Positions 8,814 through 17,004 of a stretch of 64,000 nt of DNA are shown piece by piece. Below the pieces are notes generated by a model. It did not search any database, was not told where the DNA came from, and worked only from the letters and a program-made list of their open reading frames with translations. Positions within the stretch are counted from its first letter, which is position 1. Every line of letters starts with the position of its first letter. The stretch is from Gammaproteobacteria bacterium (GTDB taxonomy: Bacteria; Pseudomonadota; Gammaproteobacteria; Competibacterales; Competibacteraceae). The position numbers and the translations under genes are program-made. The stretch is taken from assembly GCA_024234995.1 (NCBI GenBank), contig JACKNF010000011.1, positions 1 through 64,000 on the forward strand, given 5' to 3'.

Positions 8814-9671
8814 ATGGCCATCAGTCGAATCGCGCAAGGGGGCGTTGTTGCCCTGGGCAGCGCGCTATGGGGTTGGAGCACCGGCGCATACGCCGAGTAT
8901 GAATTGAACATGCCGCAAGGCGTCACCTCGATCAGTAAGGACGTGTACGATTTGCACATGCTGATTTTTTGGATTTGCGTCGCCATTGGCATCGGGGTCT
9001 TTGGCGTGATGTTCTGGTCAATTTATCATCATCGCAAGTCACGGGGCGCGGTGGCTGCCCAGTTCCATGAGAGTACGGTTATCGAAATCATCTGGACCAT
9101 CATACCCATGGCGATTCTGATCGCCATGGCGGTTCCCGCAACTGGCACCCTAGTGCGCATGGCTGACGCCCGCGATGCTGAATTAACCATCAAGGTCACT
9201 GGCTACCAGTGGCGTTGGCAGTACGATTATCTGGATCAGGGTGTCTCGTTTTTCAGTACGCTGTCGACGCCTCAGGCGCAGATCCGCAATACTGCTAGTA
9301 AGGGCGAACATTACCTGCTGGAAGTGGATAATCCGCTGGTGGTGCCAGTGGGCAAAAAGGTGCGCATTCTCACCACCGCCGCCGATGTGATCCATTCCTG
9401 GTGGGTACCGGACCTGGGCTGGAAGAAAGATGCCATTCCTGGATTCATCAACGAAGCCTGGACCCAAATCGACAAGCCTGGCATCTATCGCGGCCAGTGC
9501 GCGGAACTGTGTGGCCGGGATCATGGCTTCATGCCAGTCGTGGTTAAAGCTGTTTCCCCGGAGGAGTTTGAGCAGTGGCTGGTGCAAATGAAAGCGCAAG
9601 CGAATCCGCAGACTGCCCAAAACAAACCTGTTTCCCTATCCGCCACCGTTCCTGGAGGTCAGACCCTATGA
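8814..9671 (+). CDS. coxB: Cytochrome c oxidase subunit II
   Basis: Carries the binuclear CuA centre that takes electrons from cytochrome c and passes them to haem a in subunit I. From the ATG at 8814, preceded by GAGAGGGG, the protein has 285 residues: a signal peptide ending near AYA, two transmembrane helices (about 40-65 and 85-108) and a periplasmic cupredoxin domain. CuA ligands are visible in HSWWVPDLG (His) and in QCAELCGRDHGFMP (two Cys, Glu, His, Met). The GYQWRWQYDY aromatic stretch for electron entry is intact. There is no C-terminal cytochrome c domain. It overlaps coxA by four bases (ATGA). The reading frame upstream of 8814 does not look coding. Confidence 0.97.
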   Translation: MAISRIAQGGVVALGSALWGWSTGAYAEYELNMPQGVTSISKDVYDLHMLIFWICVAIGIGVFGVMFWSIYHHRKSRGAVAAQFHESTVIEIIWTIIPMAILIAMAVPATGTLVRMADARDAELTIKVTGYQWRWQYDYLDQGVSFFSTLSTPQAQIRNTASKGEHYLLEVDNPLVVPVGKKVRILTTAADVIHSWWVPDLGWKKDAIPGFINEAWTQIDKPGIYRGQCAELCGRDHGFMPVVVKAVSPEEFEQWLVQMKAQANPQTAQNKPVSLSATVPGGQTL

Positions 9672-11257
9672 GCACCGCAGCACCGACCCACGAGCATGGT
9701 CACGACCATGAGCATCATGGCCCCGCCCCAGGCCTGAGCCGCTGGATATTAACGACGAATCATAAGGATATCGGCACACTGTATCTGCTGTTTTCGCTGC
9801 TGATGTTCTTTATCGGCGGAGCTATGGCTCTGGTGATTCGCGCCGAACTGTTTCAGCCGGGTCTGCAAATCGTCGATCCGCATTTCTTCAACCAGATGAC
9901 CACCATGCATGCGCTGGTAATGATCTTTGGCGCGGTGATGCCAGCCTTCGTGGGCCTGGCGAACTGGCTGATTCCCATCATGATTGGCGCGCCAGATATG
10001 GCGCTGCCGCGCATGAACAACTGGTCGTTCTGGATCATGCCCTTTGCCTTCACGCTGCTGCTGTCCACGTTGTTCACTGCGGGCGGCGGTCCAGCGGGCG
10101 GCTGGACACTGTATCCGCCGCTCGTATTGCAGACCGGCGAAGCGTTCCCGTTTGTGATCCTAGCGGTCCATATGATGGGTGCGTCCTCGATCATGGGCGC
10201 GATCAACATCGTGGCCACGATCCTGAATTTGCGCGCTCCGACTATGACTCTAATGAAGATGCCGCTGTTTGTCTGGACTTGGCTAATTACGGCCTTCCTG
10301 TTGGTCGCAGTAATGCCAGTGTTGGCCGGTGCGGTGACTATGCTATTGACTGACAAGTATTTCGGCACCAGCTTCTTTAACGCGGCGGGCGGCGGCGATC
10401 CAGTAATGTTCCAGCACATCTTCTGGTTCTTCGGCCATCCTGAGGTCTATATCATGATCCTGCCGGCGTTTGGGGTCATTTCGATGATTATCCCGACCTT
10501 TGCTCGCAAGCCGCTGTTTGGCTATGCGTCGATGGTCTACGCCACCGCTTCCATTGCCTTTCTATCATTCATCGTCTGGGCGCACCACATGTTCACCGTG
10601 GGTATGCCGCTGGCCGGCGAGTTGTTCTTCATGTACGCAACCATGTTGATCGCAGTGCCGACTGGAGTCAAAGTGTTCAACTGGGTCTCGACCATGTGGC
10701 GCGGCTCGATGACCTTTGAAACGCCGATGCTGTTTGCCATCGCTTTCGTGATCCTGTTCACTATCGGCGGTTTCTCTGGCTTGATGCTGGCCATCGCGCC
10801 GGCGGACTTCCAGTACCATGATACCTATTTTGTGGTGGCGCATTTCCACTACGTGCTGGTGCCGGGCGCAGTGTTCTCGATCATGGCTGCCGCTTACTAC
10901 TGGCTGCCCAAGTGGACCGGTCACATGTACAACGAGAAGCTGGGTCAGTGGCACTTCTGGCTATCGGTGGTCGGAATTAATGTGTTGTTCTTTCCGCAAC
11001 ACTTCCTGGGATTGGCCGGCATGCCGCGCCGCATTCCTGACTATGCCTTGCAATTCACCGAGTTCAACATGATCTCGACGGTTGGCGCATTTATTTTCGG
11101 GATTTCACAACTCTTATTTGCGTATAACGTTATCCAGACTATCCGGGGCGGAGCTAAAGCCACCGACCAGGTCTGGGAAGGCGCGAAAGGATTGGAATGG
11201 ACGTTGAGTTCGCCGCCGCCGTATCATACTTTCCAGACTGCGCCACGGGTGGATTGA
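9668..11257 (+). CDS. coxA: Cytochrome c oxidase subunit I
   Basis: The catalytic subunit, which reduces oxygen at the haem a3-CuB site and pumps protons. The 529-residue protein has the twelve-helix haem-copper oxidase core. Key motifs: TTMHALVMIFG (low-spin haem ligand), WFFGHPEVYI (CuB His and the cross-linked Tyr), AHHMFTVG (two CuB His), and YFVVAHFHYVL (haem a3 and haem a ligands). The start is HEHGHDHEHHG, a His-rich N-terminus that could bind metal. The ATG at 9668 overlaps the coxB stop. The GHPEVY motif and neighbouring ctaA/ctaB indicate an aa3-type, class A oxidase. Confidence 0.98.
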   Translation: MSTAAPTHEHGHDHEHHGPAPGLSRWILTTNHKDIGTLYLLFSLLMFFIGGAMALVIRAELFQPGLQIVDPHFFNQMTTMHALVMIFGAVMPAFVGLANWLIPIMIGAPDMALPRMNNWSFWIMPFAFTLLLSTLFTAGGGPAGGWTLYPPLVLQTGEAFPFVILAVHMMGASSIMGAINIVATILNLRAPTMTLMKMPLFVWTWLITAFLLVAVMPVLAGAVTMLLTDKYFGTSFFNAAGGGDPVMFQHIFWFFGHPEVYIMILPAFGVISMIIPTFARKPLFGYASMVYATASIAFLSFIVWAHHMFTVGMPLAGELFFMYATMLIAVPTGVKVFNWVSTMWRGSMTFETPMLFAIAFVILFTIGGFSGLMLAIAPADFQYHDTYFVVAHFHYVLVPGAVFSIMAAAYYWLPKWTGHMYNEKLGQWHFWLSVVGINVLFFPQHFLGLAGMPRRIPDYALQFTEFNMISTVGAFIFGISQLLFAYNVIQTIRGGAKATDQVWEGAKGLEWTLSSPPPYHTFQTAPRVD

Positions 11258-11307
11258 TTTGATCCGGTAACATTATCCCCCCTCACTTCTTGCTTACCAA
11301 AGAACGT

Positions 11308-11328
11308 TCCCTCCCCTTGCGGGAGGGA
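11308..11328. repeat. GC-rich inverted repeat downstream of coxA
   Basis: A perfect 8-bp stem (TCCCTCCC at 11308-11315, GGGAGGGA at 11321-11328) with a five-base loop. It lies in the 126-base gap between coxA and the ferritin-like gene, followed by G-rich sequence and no T run. It resembles the short palindromic extragenic repeats common in gammaproteobacteria and could also modulate read-through or mRNA stability. Confidence 0.6.
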
Positions 11329-11383
11329 GTTGGGGGGAGGAGGGGCGGGTCACATAGCGAAATACATATCGAGGAGATCAGGC

Positions 11384-11671
11384 ATGGCGAATGAAGGCTA
11401 TCACGAGCCGATCAACGAGCTATCCGACACAACCCGGGATATGCATCGGGCGATTATCTCGTTGATGGAAGAGTTGGAGGCAGTGGATTGGTACAACCAG
11501 CGGGTAGATGCCTGCAAGAATCCGGAATTGAAAGCGATTCTGGCTCATAACCGTGATGAGGAGAAGGAACACGCTGCGATGGTACTGGAATGGATTCGTC
11601 GCCAGGATCCCGCTTTTGATCATGAGTTGCGGGACTATCTTTTCACTGAGAAACCAATCGCTCATGGATAG
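11384..11671 (+). CDS. Encapsulated-ferritin (EncFtn) homologue without targeting tail
   Basis: A 95-residue protein very similar to the EncFtn ferroxidase of Rhodospirillum rubrum, a two-helix ferritin half that assembles into an annular decamer and oxidises Fe(II). Known ferroxidase and entry residues of the R. rubrum protein (Glu31, Glu32, Glu34, Trp38, Glu62, His65) correspond to Glu29, Glu30, Glu32, Trp36, Glu60 and His63 here, all kept in EELEAVDW and NRDEEKEHAA. It ends soon after YLFTEKP and lacks the long C-terminal extension that directs EncFtn into encapsulin. No encapsulin gene is in the window. GAGGAG precedes the ATG at 11384. Its place inside the cox operon suggests iron supply or protection during haem-protein assembly; that is inference. 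Confidence 0.85.
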   Translation: MANEGYHEPINELSDTTRDMHRAIISLMEELEAVDWYNQRVDACKNPELKAILAHNRDEEKEHAAMVLEWIRRQDPAFDHELRDYLFTEKPIAHG

Positions 11672-11684
11672 GACCAAAATCGGG

Positions 11685-11807
11685 ATGGATACCTCGAAAA
11701 ATTCCGATCCTGCGCTGGCGGCGCGTAACCGCCGCACGGCTTTATTTCTGGGCGCGCTGGCGCTGGCGTTTTACATCGGCATCATCGTAATCATGGGTCT
11801 GCAATGA
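11685..11807 (+). CDS. Small cytochrome oxidase assembly-type membrane protein
   Basis: A 40-residue single-span protein: a short polar N-terminus with AARNRRTAL followed by one hydrophobic helix ending in IIVIMGLQ. This architecture, between coxA and ctaG, matches the small cytochrome oxidase assembly proteins annotated in many proteobacterial cox operons. Its stop overlaps the ctaG start (ATGA). The alternative ATG at 11664 would add seven residues and overlap the ferritin gene. Short length limits certainty about family, not about it being a gene. Confidence 0.7.
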   Translation: MDTSKNSDPALAARNRRTALFLGALALAFYIGIIVIMGLQ

Positions 11808-12394
11808 ACAAGACTGTTGAAGACGCTCCAAATTCTGATCCGGTATCTCCGGATACAGATCGTCTGCGGCAAGCCAATCGCCGGCTGGTGCGGCGTATGC
11901 TGTTTATTACCGTCGCGATGTTCGGCTTTGGGTTTGCGATGGTGCCAATCTACGATGTGCTTTGTCAGGTCACTGGGCTAAATGGCAAAACCGGTGGCCG
12001 CGTGGTAGCAGCGGAACCGATGAAAATCGATGAATTGCGCACGGTGACTGTTGAATTCGTGGCGAATCTGAATGTGACTGCACCGTGGGAATTCTCGCCG
12101 CAGGTGGATCGCATGACCGTTCATCCTGGCCAGTTTTACCAGACCCATTTTCATGCCCGCAATCTGACCAATCAACCGTTGGTTGGGCAGGCGATACCTA
12201 GCGTTTCGCCAGGTCTGGCTGCGTCACACTTCCAAAAGATCGAATGTTTCTGCTTCAATCGCCAGCAATTCCAGGCGGGGGAAAGCAAGGAAATGCCTGT
12301 TACGTTCCGCATCGATCCGGATTTACCCCCGGATGTGCGTACAGTGACCTTGTCATATACTTTCTTTAGACTGGATGAAGCGAGCGGTTCATAG
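11804..12394 (+). CDS. ctaG: Cytochrome c oxidase assembly protein CtaG/Cox11
   Basis: Delivers copper to the CuB site of subunit I from the periplasmic face. The 196-residue protein has one membrane helix (about residues 30-50) ending in MVPIYDVLCQVTGLNGKTGG, a strong Cox11 signature, followed by an immunoglobulin-like domain. The copper-binding pair is in KIECFCFNRQ, where Cys-Phe-Cys is the family hallmark, and the C-terminus has LSYTFFRLD. Start and stop positions give the usual length. It is translationally coupled to the preceding small membrane protein and followed by coxC. Confidence 0.96.
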   Translation: MNKTVEDAPNSDPVSPDTDRLRQANRRLVRRMLFITVAMFGFGFAMVPIYDVLCQVTGLNGKTGGRVVAAEPMKIDELRTVTVEFVANLNVTAPWEFSPQVDRMTVHPGQFYQTHFHARNLTNQPLVGQAIPSVSPGLAASHFQKIECFCFNRQQFQAGESKEMPVTFRIDPDLPPDVRTVTLSYTFFRLDEASGS

Positions 12395-12450
12395 TCTTGA
12401 ACCTTTCGCGTTAACCGGATTGATCAACAATCACCAAAGGGGATTTTTTC

Positions 12451-13329
12451 ATGGCGACGCATGCACACGCGCCGGCTTCCGATATCTATTATGTGCCCGC
12501 TCAAAGTCATTGGCCGATTATTGCTTCGATCAGCCTGTTCACGATGATGTTTGGCGGAGCCACACTGTTGAATGGCGGCAGCAGTACATTGCTGTTCATT
12601 GGCTTGGCGATGATTCTGACCACTATGTTTGGCTGGTTTGGCACGGTGGTGATGGAAAGCGAGCATGGGTTTTATAACGCGCAGATGGACCGCTCCTTCC
12701 GCTGGGGCATGGGTTGGTTTATCTTTTCGGAAGTTATGTTCTTCGCCGCATTTTTTGGTGCGTTGTTTTATGCGCGGCACTACTCGGTGCCGTGGCTGGG
12801 TGGCGAGACCGAGCATGGTGTTCTCACTCAGAGTCTGCTGTGGTCGGGGTACGAAGCCACATGGCCAACCAATGGACCAGATAAAATCGGCGGTTTCTTC
12901 GCACCGATGCATGCTTGGGGCTTGCCGGCGATCAACACCTTGATCCTGCTGAGCAGTGGCGTGACTATTACTTGGGCGCATTGGGGTTTGGTGGAGGGGA
13001 ATCGTGCAAAACTCATCAAAGGTCTCGCTGCTACTGTTGCGCTCGGTGTGTTGTTCCTGGTCTTACAGGCTGTTGAGTATCATGAGGCCTATCAGGAGTT
13101 GCACCTAACGTTAGGCAGCGGCATTTATGGGTCTACCTTCTTTATGCTGACTGGGTTTCATGGTCTGCACGTCACCATTGGCGCCATTATCCTGGCAGTG
13201 ATTCTGTTTCGCAGCATGGCCGGCCACTTTTCACCACACAAGCACTTTGCCTTTGAGGCGGCGGCGTGGTACTGGCATTTTGTAGACGTGGTCTGGCTAG
13301 GGTTGTTTATTTTCGTTTACTGGATGTGA
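12451..13329 (+). CDS. coxC: Cytochrome c oxidase subunit III
   Basis: Seven-helix subunit that stabilises the oxidase and supports proton uptake. The 292-residue protein contains the family motifs SEVMFFAAFFGALFYARH, ITWAHWGLVEGNR, a GFHGLHVTIGAI segment and the C-terminal AAAWYWHFVDVVWLGLFIFVYW. AAGGGG lies about 8 bases before the ATG. Its last 13 bases overlap, tail to tail, the 3' end of the minus-strand DUF2909 gene. Confidence 0.97.
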   Translation: MATHAHAPASDIYYVPAQSHWPIIASISLFTMMFGGATLLNGGSSTLLFIGLAMILTTMFGWFGTVVMESEHGFYNAQMDRSFRWGMGWFIFSEVMFFAAFFGALFYARHYSVPWLGGETEHGVLTQSLLWSGYEATWPTNGPDKIGGFFAPMHAWGLPAINTLILLSSGVTITWAHWGLVEGNRAKLIKGLAATVALGVLFLVLQAVEYHEAYQELHLTLGSGIYGSTFFMLTGFHGLHVTIGAIILAVILFRSMAGHFSPHKHFAFEAAAWYWHFVDVVWLGLFIFVYWM

Positions 13330-13556
13330 GCGGCTGGAGCCGGCTCGCGTTGAATCACACCGTGTGGCGTAATGAATCCGGTGGCGTAGGCAATCATCAA
13401 CAAGATGAATAGGCCAACTGACAAAGCGATCCGCACGGTGAGTGCCTTGACGGTGCGAGGGTTGTGTCCCTGGTCGCGGATCAGGAAGAATAGCCCAGAA
13501 CCGAGGCTGGCGAGGATAAGCAGCAGCATGACAGCGACAATGATCTTGATCAGCAT
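13317..13556 (-). CDS. DUF2909 twin-transmembrane protein
   Basis: A 79-residue protein with two membrane helices and the short loop FFLIRDQGHNPRTVKALTVR between them, matching the DUF2909 / twin transmembrane family often found in cox clusters. It is encoded on the strand opposite to the rest of the operon, between coxC and surf1. The longer frame up to 13658 is unlikely; MLIKIIVAVMLL at 13556 is the family start. The function is unknown; a role in oxidase assembly is suggested only by recurrent neighbourhood. Confidence 0.8.
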   Translation of the reverse strand: MLIKIIVAVMLLLILASLGSGLFFLIRDQGHNPRTVKALTVRIALSVGLFILLMIAYATGFITPHGVIQREPAPAAHIQ

Positions 13557-13634
13557 GGGGGAATTCCAGGGGTTAATGACCACTGGAAGTATAACCCAAT
13601 CGGTCTGGCGTTGAAGGATACCGATGCCAAGCTG

Positions 13635-14393
13635 ATGGATGGCAAGCCTCGAAAGCAAGGCAGTGCTTGGAAATTTTATCCGGGTTGGCCATTAACCCTC
13701 GCGGTGTTGTTATTGCTACCCATGCTGTTGTCGCTGGGTTTTTGGCAACTGGATCGGTCATGGCAAAAGACAGAATTGCAAACGGCCTTTGCCAAACAAT
13801 CCCAACAACTGCCAGTACCCCTTGATAATCTCAATCCTGCTGATTCCAGCAATTACTATCGCCAGGTGATTGCGGTTGGCCACTATGACAATTCACGCCA
13901 ACTATTGCTGGACAACCAGTTACTTAAGGGCCAACCGGGTTACCATGTGCTGACGCCGCTAAGGCTGGCTGGTGGTGAGGCGATGCTGGTCAACCGGGGT
14001 TGGATTCCGTTGGGCAGCTCGCGGCAGGTTTTGCCAGATATTGCCGTCACTACCGGACCCGTTACAGTCAATGGCCGCCTTGCCCAACCAGCGAATCCCG
14101 GCATCCATCTGGGTGAGGCGGGTGGTGCTGACCGGAACTGGCCACGGGTTATCCAATATGTCGATTACGCACCACTTTCCGCAATTCTGGGTTATCCCCT
14201 AAAATCTGCCATCATTTTGTTGGACCCAGAAGCTCCTCAGGGCTACTGGCGCGATTGGCAGCCGGGCTTTGGCGGTTTTGGTCCCGAACGTCACCAGGGC
14301 TATGCGGTACAATGGTTCGCCTTGTCAGCTGCGCTGGTTATTTTGTACATCGTCGCTAGTATTCGTCGGAAAATCCCTTCTGCATTAGAATGA
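13635..14393 (+). CDS. SURF1 family cytochrome oxidase assembly protein
   Basis: SURF1/Shy1 proteins help insert haem a into subunit I. This 252-residue protein has two membrane helices at its ends (about residues 21-40 and 226-243) and the family motifs LGFWQLDRSWQK, GQPGYHVLTPL, VNRGWIPLG and the C-terminal RHQGYAVQWFALS. The reading frame extends to a TTG at 13611, but neither start has a good ribosome-binding site; I choose the first ATG. The family call is secure and the start is not. Confidence 0.9.
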   Translation: MDGKPRKQGSAWKFYPGWPLTLAVLLLLPMLLSLGFWQLDRSWQKTELQTAFAKQSQQLPVPLDNLNPADSSNYYRQVIAVGHYDNSRQLLLDNQLLKGQPGYHVLTPLRLAGGEAMLVNRGWIPLGSSRQVLPDIAVTTGPVTVNGRLAQPANPGIHLGEAGGADRNWPRVIQYVDYAPLSAILGYPLKSAIILLDPEAPQGYWRDWQPGFGGFGPERHQGYAVQWFALSAALVILYIVASIRRKIPSALE

Positions 14394-14442
14394 CTCAATT
14401 CGTAAGTCTAAAAAGCAGGATGCCTGTCCCACTTAATATTTA

Positions 14443-15078
14443 ATGATGATGAGCGCACAGACTCTTCCTTTCAAGTTATCGGCTATTCCCCTACAGTGGC
14501 GGCAACGATTGATTTTGTTGTTCGTCATCGCTTGCTTCGTGCTGCCCCTCGCCACGGCTTGGTTATTGCTCGCTGACAATTGGCGGCCCAGTAGCTCAGC
14601 GCAACATGGTGAGTTGTTGAATCCCGCTCGTCCACTCCCAGATTTGCGTTTTATTCCGATCGATGAACGGTCGTGGAATCAGACGGCGCTACAAGGACAT
14701 TGGCTCATGGTCTATGTCGGTACAGCAGCGCAATGCAATGCGTCTTGCCGCACAAGTCTGTATGACATGCGGCAGGTGCGGCTGGCCCTGGGTAAGGAAC
14801 TGGTGCGGGTGAAAACCGTATTGCTGTTGGATGGAATGCCTAATGCTGAGCTGCGCCAATGGCTGGCTACAGAACATGCCGATATGTTAACAGGTGTAGC
14901 GGATGCTGAAATCCGTAACGCGTTCCTCCAGGCGTTCGTTGAGGCAGAGCAGGGCGGCGACTGGATTTATCTGGTTGACCCGCTTGGCAATCTGTTGATG
15001 CGCTACCCAACCACAGCCAAGCCTGGCGGAATGTTGAAGGATTTGAAGCGGCTGCTGCGCTTATCCAAGATTGGATGA
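14443..15078 (+). CDS. SCO1-like / thioredoxin-fold cytochrome oxidase assembly protein
   Basis: A 211-residue protein with one N-terminal membrane helix (about residues 24-44) and a periplasmic thioredoxin-like domain. The stretch LMVYVGTAAQCNASCRTSLYD holds a CxxxC pair, as in SCO copper chaperones, although the usual downstream copper-binding His is not obvious. Such proteins are found between surf1 and ctaA in gammaproteobacterial cox clusters and probably serve CuA maturation or thiol redox. Three consecutive ATG codons mark the start; the first is used here. It ends a few bases upstream of the ctaA start. Confidence 0.78.
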   Translation: MMMSAQTLPFKLSAIPLQWRQRLILLFVIACFVLPLATAWLLLADNWRPSSSAQHGELLNPARPLPDLRFIPIDERSWNQTALQGHWLMVYVGTAAQCNASCRTSLYDMRQVRLALGKELVRVKTVLLLDGMPNAELRQWLATEHADMLTGVADAEIRNAFLQAFVEAEQGGDWIYLVDPLGNLLMRYPTTAKPGGMLKDLKRLLRLSKIG

Positions 15079-15088
15079 AAAGAAATTT

Positions 15089-16093
15089 ATGCATAGCAAA
15101 TGGTTTTACCGCCTGACTTGGGCGGCTTTGGCACTAACCTTTATTGTGGTGCTGCTGGGTGCCTACGTGCGGCTGTCGGATGCTGGATTGGGTTGTCCCG
15201 ATTGGCCGGGTTGCTATGGGCATTTGGATGTGCCTGGCGAGGCTCACCAAATTATCAAGGCCAATGAAGCTTACCCTGATCGTCCGCTGGAGGCGCACAA
15301 GGCGTGGAAAGAGATGATCCACCGTTATTTCGCCGGAACGCTGGGTTTATTGGTTCTGGGGATAGCGGTGCTGGCTTGGCGGAATCGTCATCAGCCCGGT
15401 CAACCGGTCCTTCTGCCCTCACTGCTGGTGGGGCTGGTGGTTTTCCAGGCGCTACTGGGTATGTGGACCGTAACGTGGCAATTGAAACCAGTGGTGGTTA
15501 TGGGCCATCTGCTCGGTGGCCTGGCGACCTTGAGCCTGTTGGCGTGGCTGGCCCTGCGTCAAGGCCGATACGGTGGCGATATGGTGATTGCTCATGCCCG
15601 GTCATTGCGCATTTACGCTGCCCTGGGACTGATTTTGCTGGTGGGCCAGATTGCCCTGGGCGGCTGGACCAGCGCTAATTACGCTGCCCTGGCCTGCCCG
15701 GATTTCCCGACCTGTCAAACTCAGTGGTGGCCACCGACTGATTTCAGAGAAGCGTTCACTTTGTGGCGAGGATTGGGGATTTCTTACGAAGGTGGTGTGT
15801 TGAGCAACGATGCCCGGGTGACTATTCACCTCGTACATCGTCTCGGTGCCATAGTGGTCTTGCTCTATTTGAGTTGGCTGGTCTGGCGGTTGATCGTGAC
15901 TGAGAGCCGGATGTTACAGCGGGCTGGCATCGCTATCGGCGTTTTGCTGGCTTTTCAGCTCAGTCTAGGTATTGCCAATGTTGTGATGCAATTGCCGTTG
16001 CCGGTCGCGGTCGCTCATAATGGCGGCGCGGCGCTACTATTGCTGGCGCTGGTGATGCTGAACCATCTTGTTCGACCGGAAACCGTGACATGA
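15089..16093 (+). CDS. ctaA: Haem A synthase (COX15/CtaA)
   Basis: Oxidises the C8 methyl of haem O to the formyl group of haem A in the membrane. The 334-residue protein has eight predicted helices and two similar halves. Haem-ligand histidines are in MIHRYFAGTLG and MGHLLGGLATL (first half) and in IHLVHRLGAIV and VAHNGGAAL (second half). The N-terminus has AYVRLSDAGLGCPDWPGCYG. A TTG at 15071 could extend it by six residues, but the ATG at 15089 fits the family better. Its stop overlaps the ctaB start by four bases. Confidence 0.96.
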   Translation: MHSKWFYRLTWAALALTFIVVLLGAYVRLSDAGLGCPDWPGCYGHLDVPGEAHQIIKANEAYPDRPLEAHKAWKEMIHRYFAGTLGLLVLGIAVLAWRNRHQPGQPVLLPSLLVGLVVFQALLGMWTVTWQLKPVVVMGHLLGGLATLSLLAWLALRQGRYGGDMVIAHARSLRIYAALGLILLVGQIALGGWTSANYAALACPDFPTCQTQWWPPTDFREAFTLWRGLGISYEGGVLSNDARVTIHLVHRLGAIVVLLYLSWLVWRLIVTESRMLQRAGIAIGVLLAFQLSLGIANVVMQLPLPVAVAHNGGAALLLLALVMLNHLVRPETVT

Positions 16094-17004
16094 CGACGAC
16101 CATCCAGACCTTGCATGCCCGATTCCGCCGCCACTGGCGGGAATATCTGGAACTGACCAAGCCTAAAGTGGTGGCTCTGATCACTTTTACTGCGATGGTC
16201 GGTATGTTGCTGGCAACACCCGGCATGGTACCGTGGCCGATTCTGTTATTTGGTTCGCTAGGGATTGCCTTGATGGCCGGTTCCGCCGCCGCTATTAATC
16301 ACCTGGTTGATCGGCGGGTCGATGCAATGATGGCACGCACTTGCCGCCGGCCGTTGCCGAGTGGACAACTGGACACCTGGCAGGTATTGACGTTTGCTTT
16401 GCTCATCGGCGTACTAGGCTTTGCTTTATTACTGGCGTTCACTAACCCGCTGACTGCTGTGCTGACCTTCGCTTCATTGATCGGCTATGCAGTGATCTAT
16501 ACCTTGTTCCTCAAGCGGGCTACTCCGCAGAACATTGTCATCGGTGGCGCTGCCGGTGCAGCCCCGCCCTTGCTGGGTTGGACAGCAGTTACCGGTCAGG
16601 TAGATCCTGGCGCGTTGCTGCTGTTTCTGATCATCTACATTTGGACACCACCCCATTTTTGGGCACTGGCTATTCACCGCCGCCATGATTACGCGAATGC
16701 GGATATTCCCATGCTGCCGGTTACTCATGGCGTGGCTTTCACCCGTTTACATATTCTTCTATACACTATCCTGTTGTTTTTGATAACTTTGTTGCCATTT
16801 CTGACCGGTATGAGCGGTTGGATTTATCTAATCGGCGCGGTTGGATTTGGTCTACATTTTTTGAGTTACGCGGTGCGTTTGTATGCTACGGAGGATGACA
16901 CCTTAGCCATGCCAACCTTCGGATTTTCGATCGTTTATCTGTTTGGGTTGTTTGCTGCGCTCATGCTCGATCACTACGCATTGCGGCTGTTTGGTATGCT
17001 TTGA
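16090..17004 (+). CDS. ctaB: Protohaem IX farnesyltransferase (haem O synthase)
   Basis: Adds a farnesyl group to haem B to make haem O, the substrate for CtaA. The 304-residue UbiA-family protein has about nine membrane helices, the start ELTKPKVVALITFTAMVG, the first prenyl-diphosphate motif NHLVDRRVDAMMARTCRRPL and the second-loop region HFWALAIHRRHDYANADIPM. ATGA overlap with ctaA shows coupling. It is the last gene of the oxidase operon; no convincing terminator follows. Confidence 0.97.
   Translation: MTTTIQTLHARFRRHWREYLELTKPKVVALITFTAMVGMLLATPGMVPWPILLFGSLGIALMAGSAAAINHLVDRRVDAMMARTCRRPLPSGQLDTWQVLTFALLIGVLGFALLLAFTNPLTAVLTFASLIGYAVIYTLFLKRATPQNIVIGGAAGAAPPLLGWTAVTGQVDPGALLLFLIIYIWTPPHFWALAIHRRHDYANADIPMLPVTHGVAFTRLHILLYTILLFLITLLPFLTGMSGWIYLIGAVGFGLHFLSYAVRLYATEDDTLAMPTFGFSIVYLFGLFAALMLDHYALRLFGML

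Noticed and set aside
9853..10419. 188-codon frame opposite coxA
   Set aside because: It is antisense to highly conserved oxidase sequence, has no ribosome-binding site, and reflects the codon bias of coxA.
12424..12981. 185-codon frame opposite coxC
   Set aside because: Antisense to conserved subunit III; composition is His/Arg/Gln-rich as expected from reversed membrane-protein codons.
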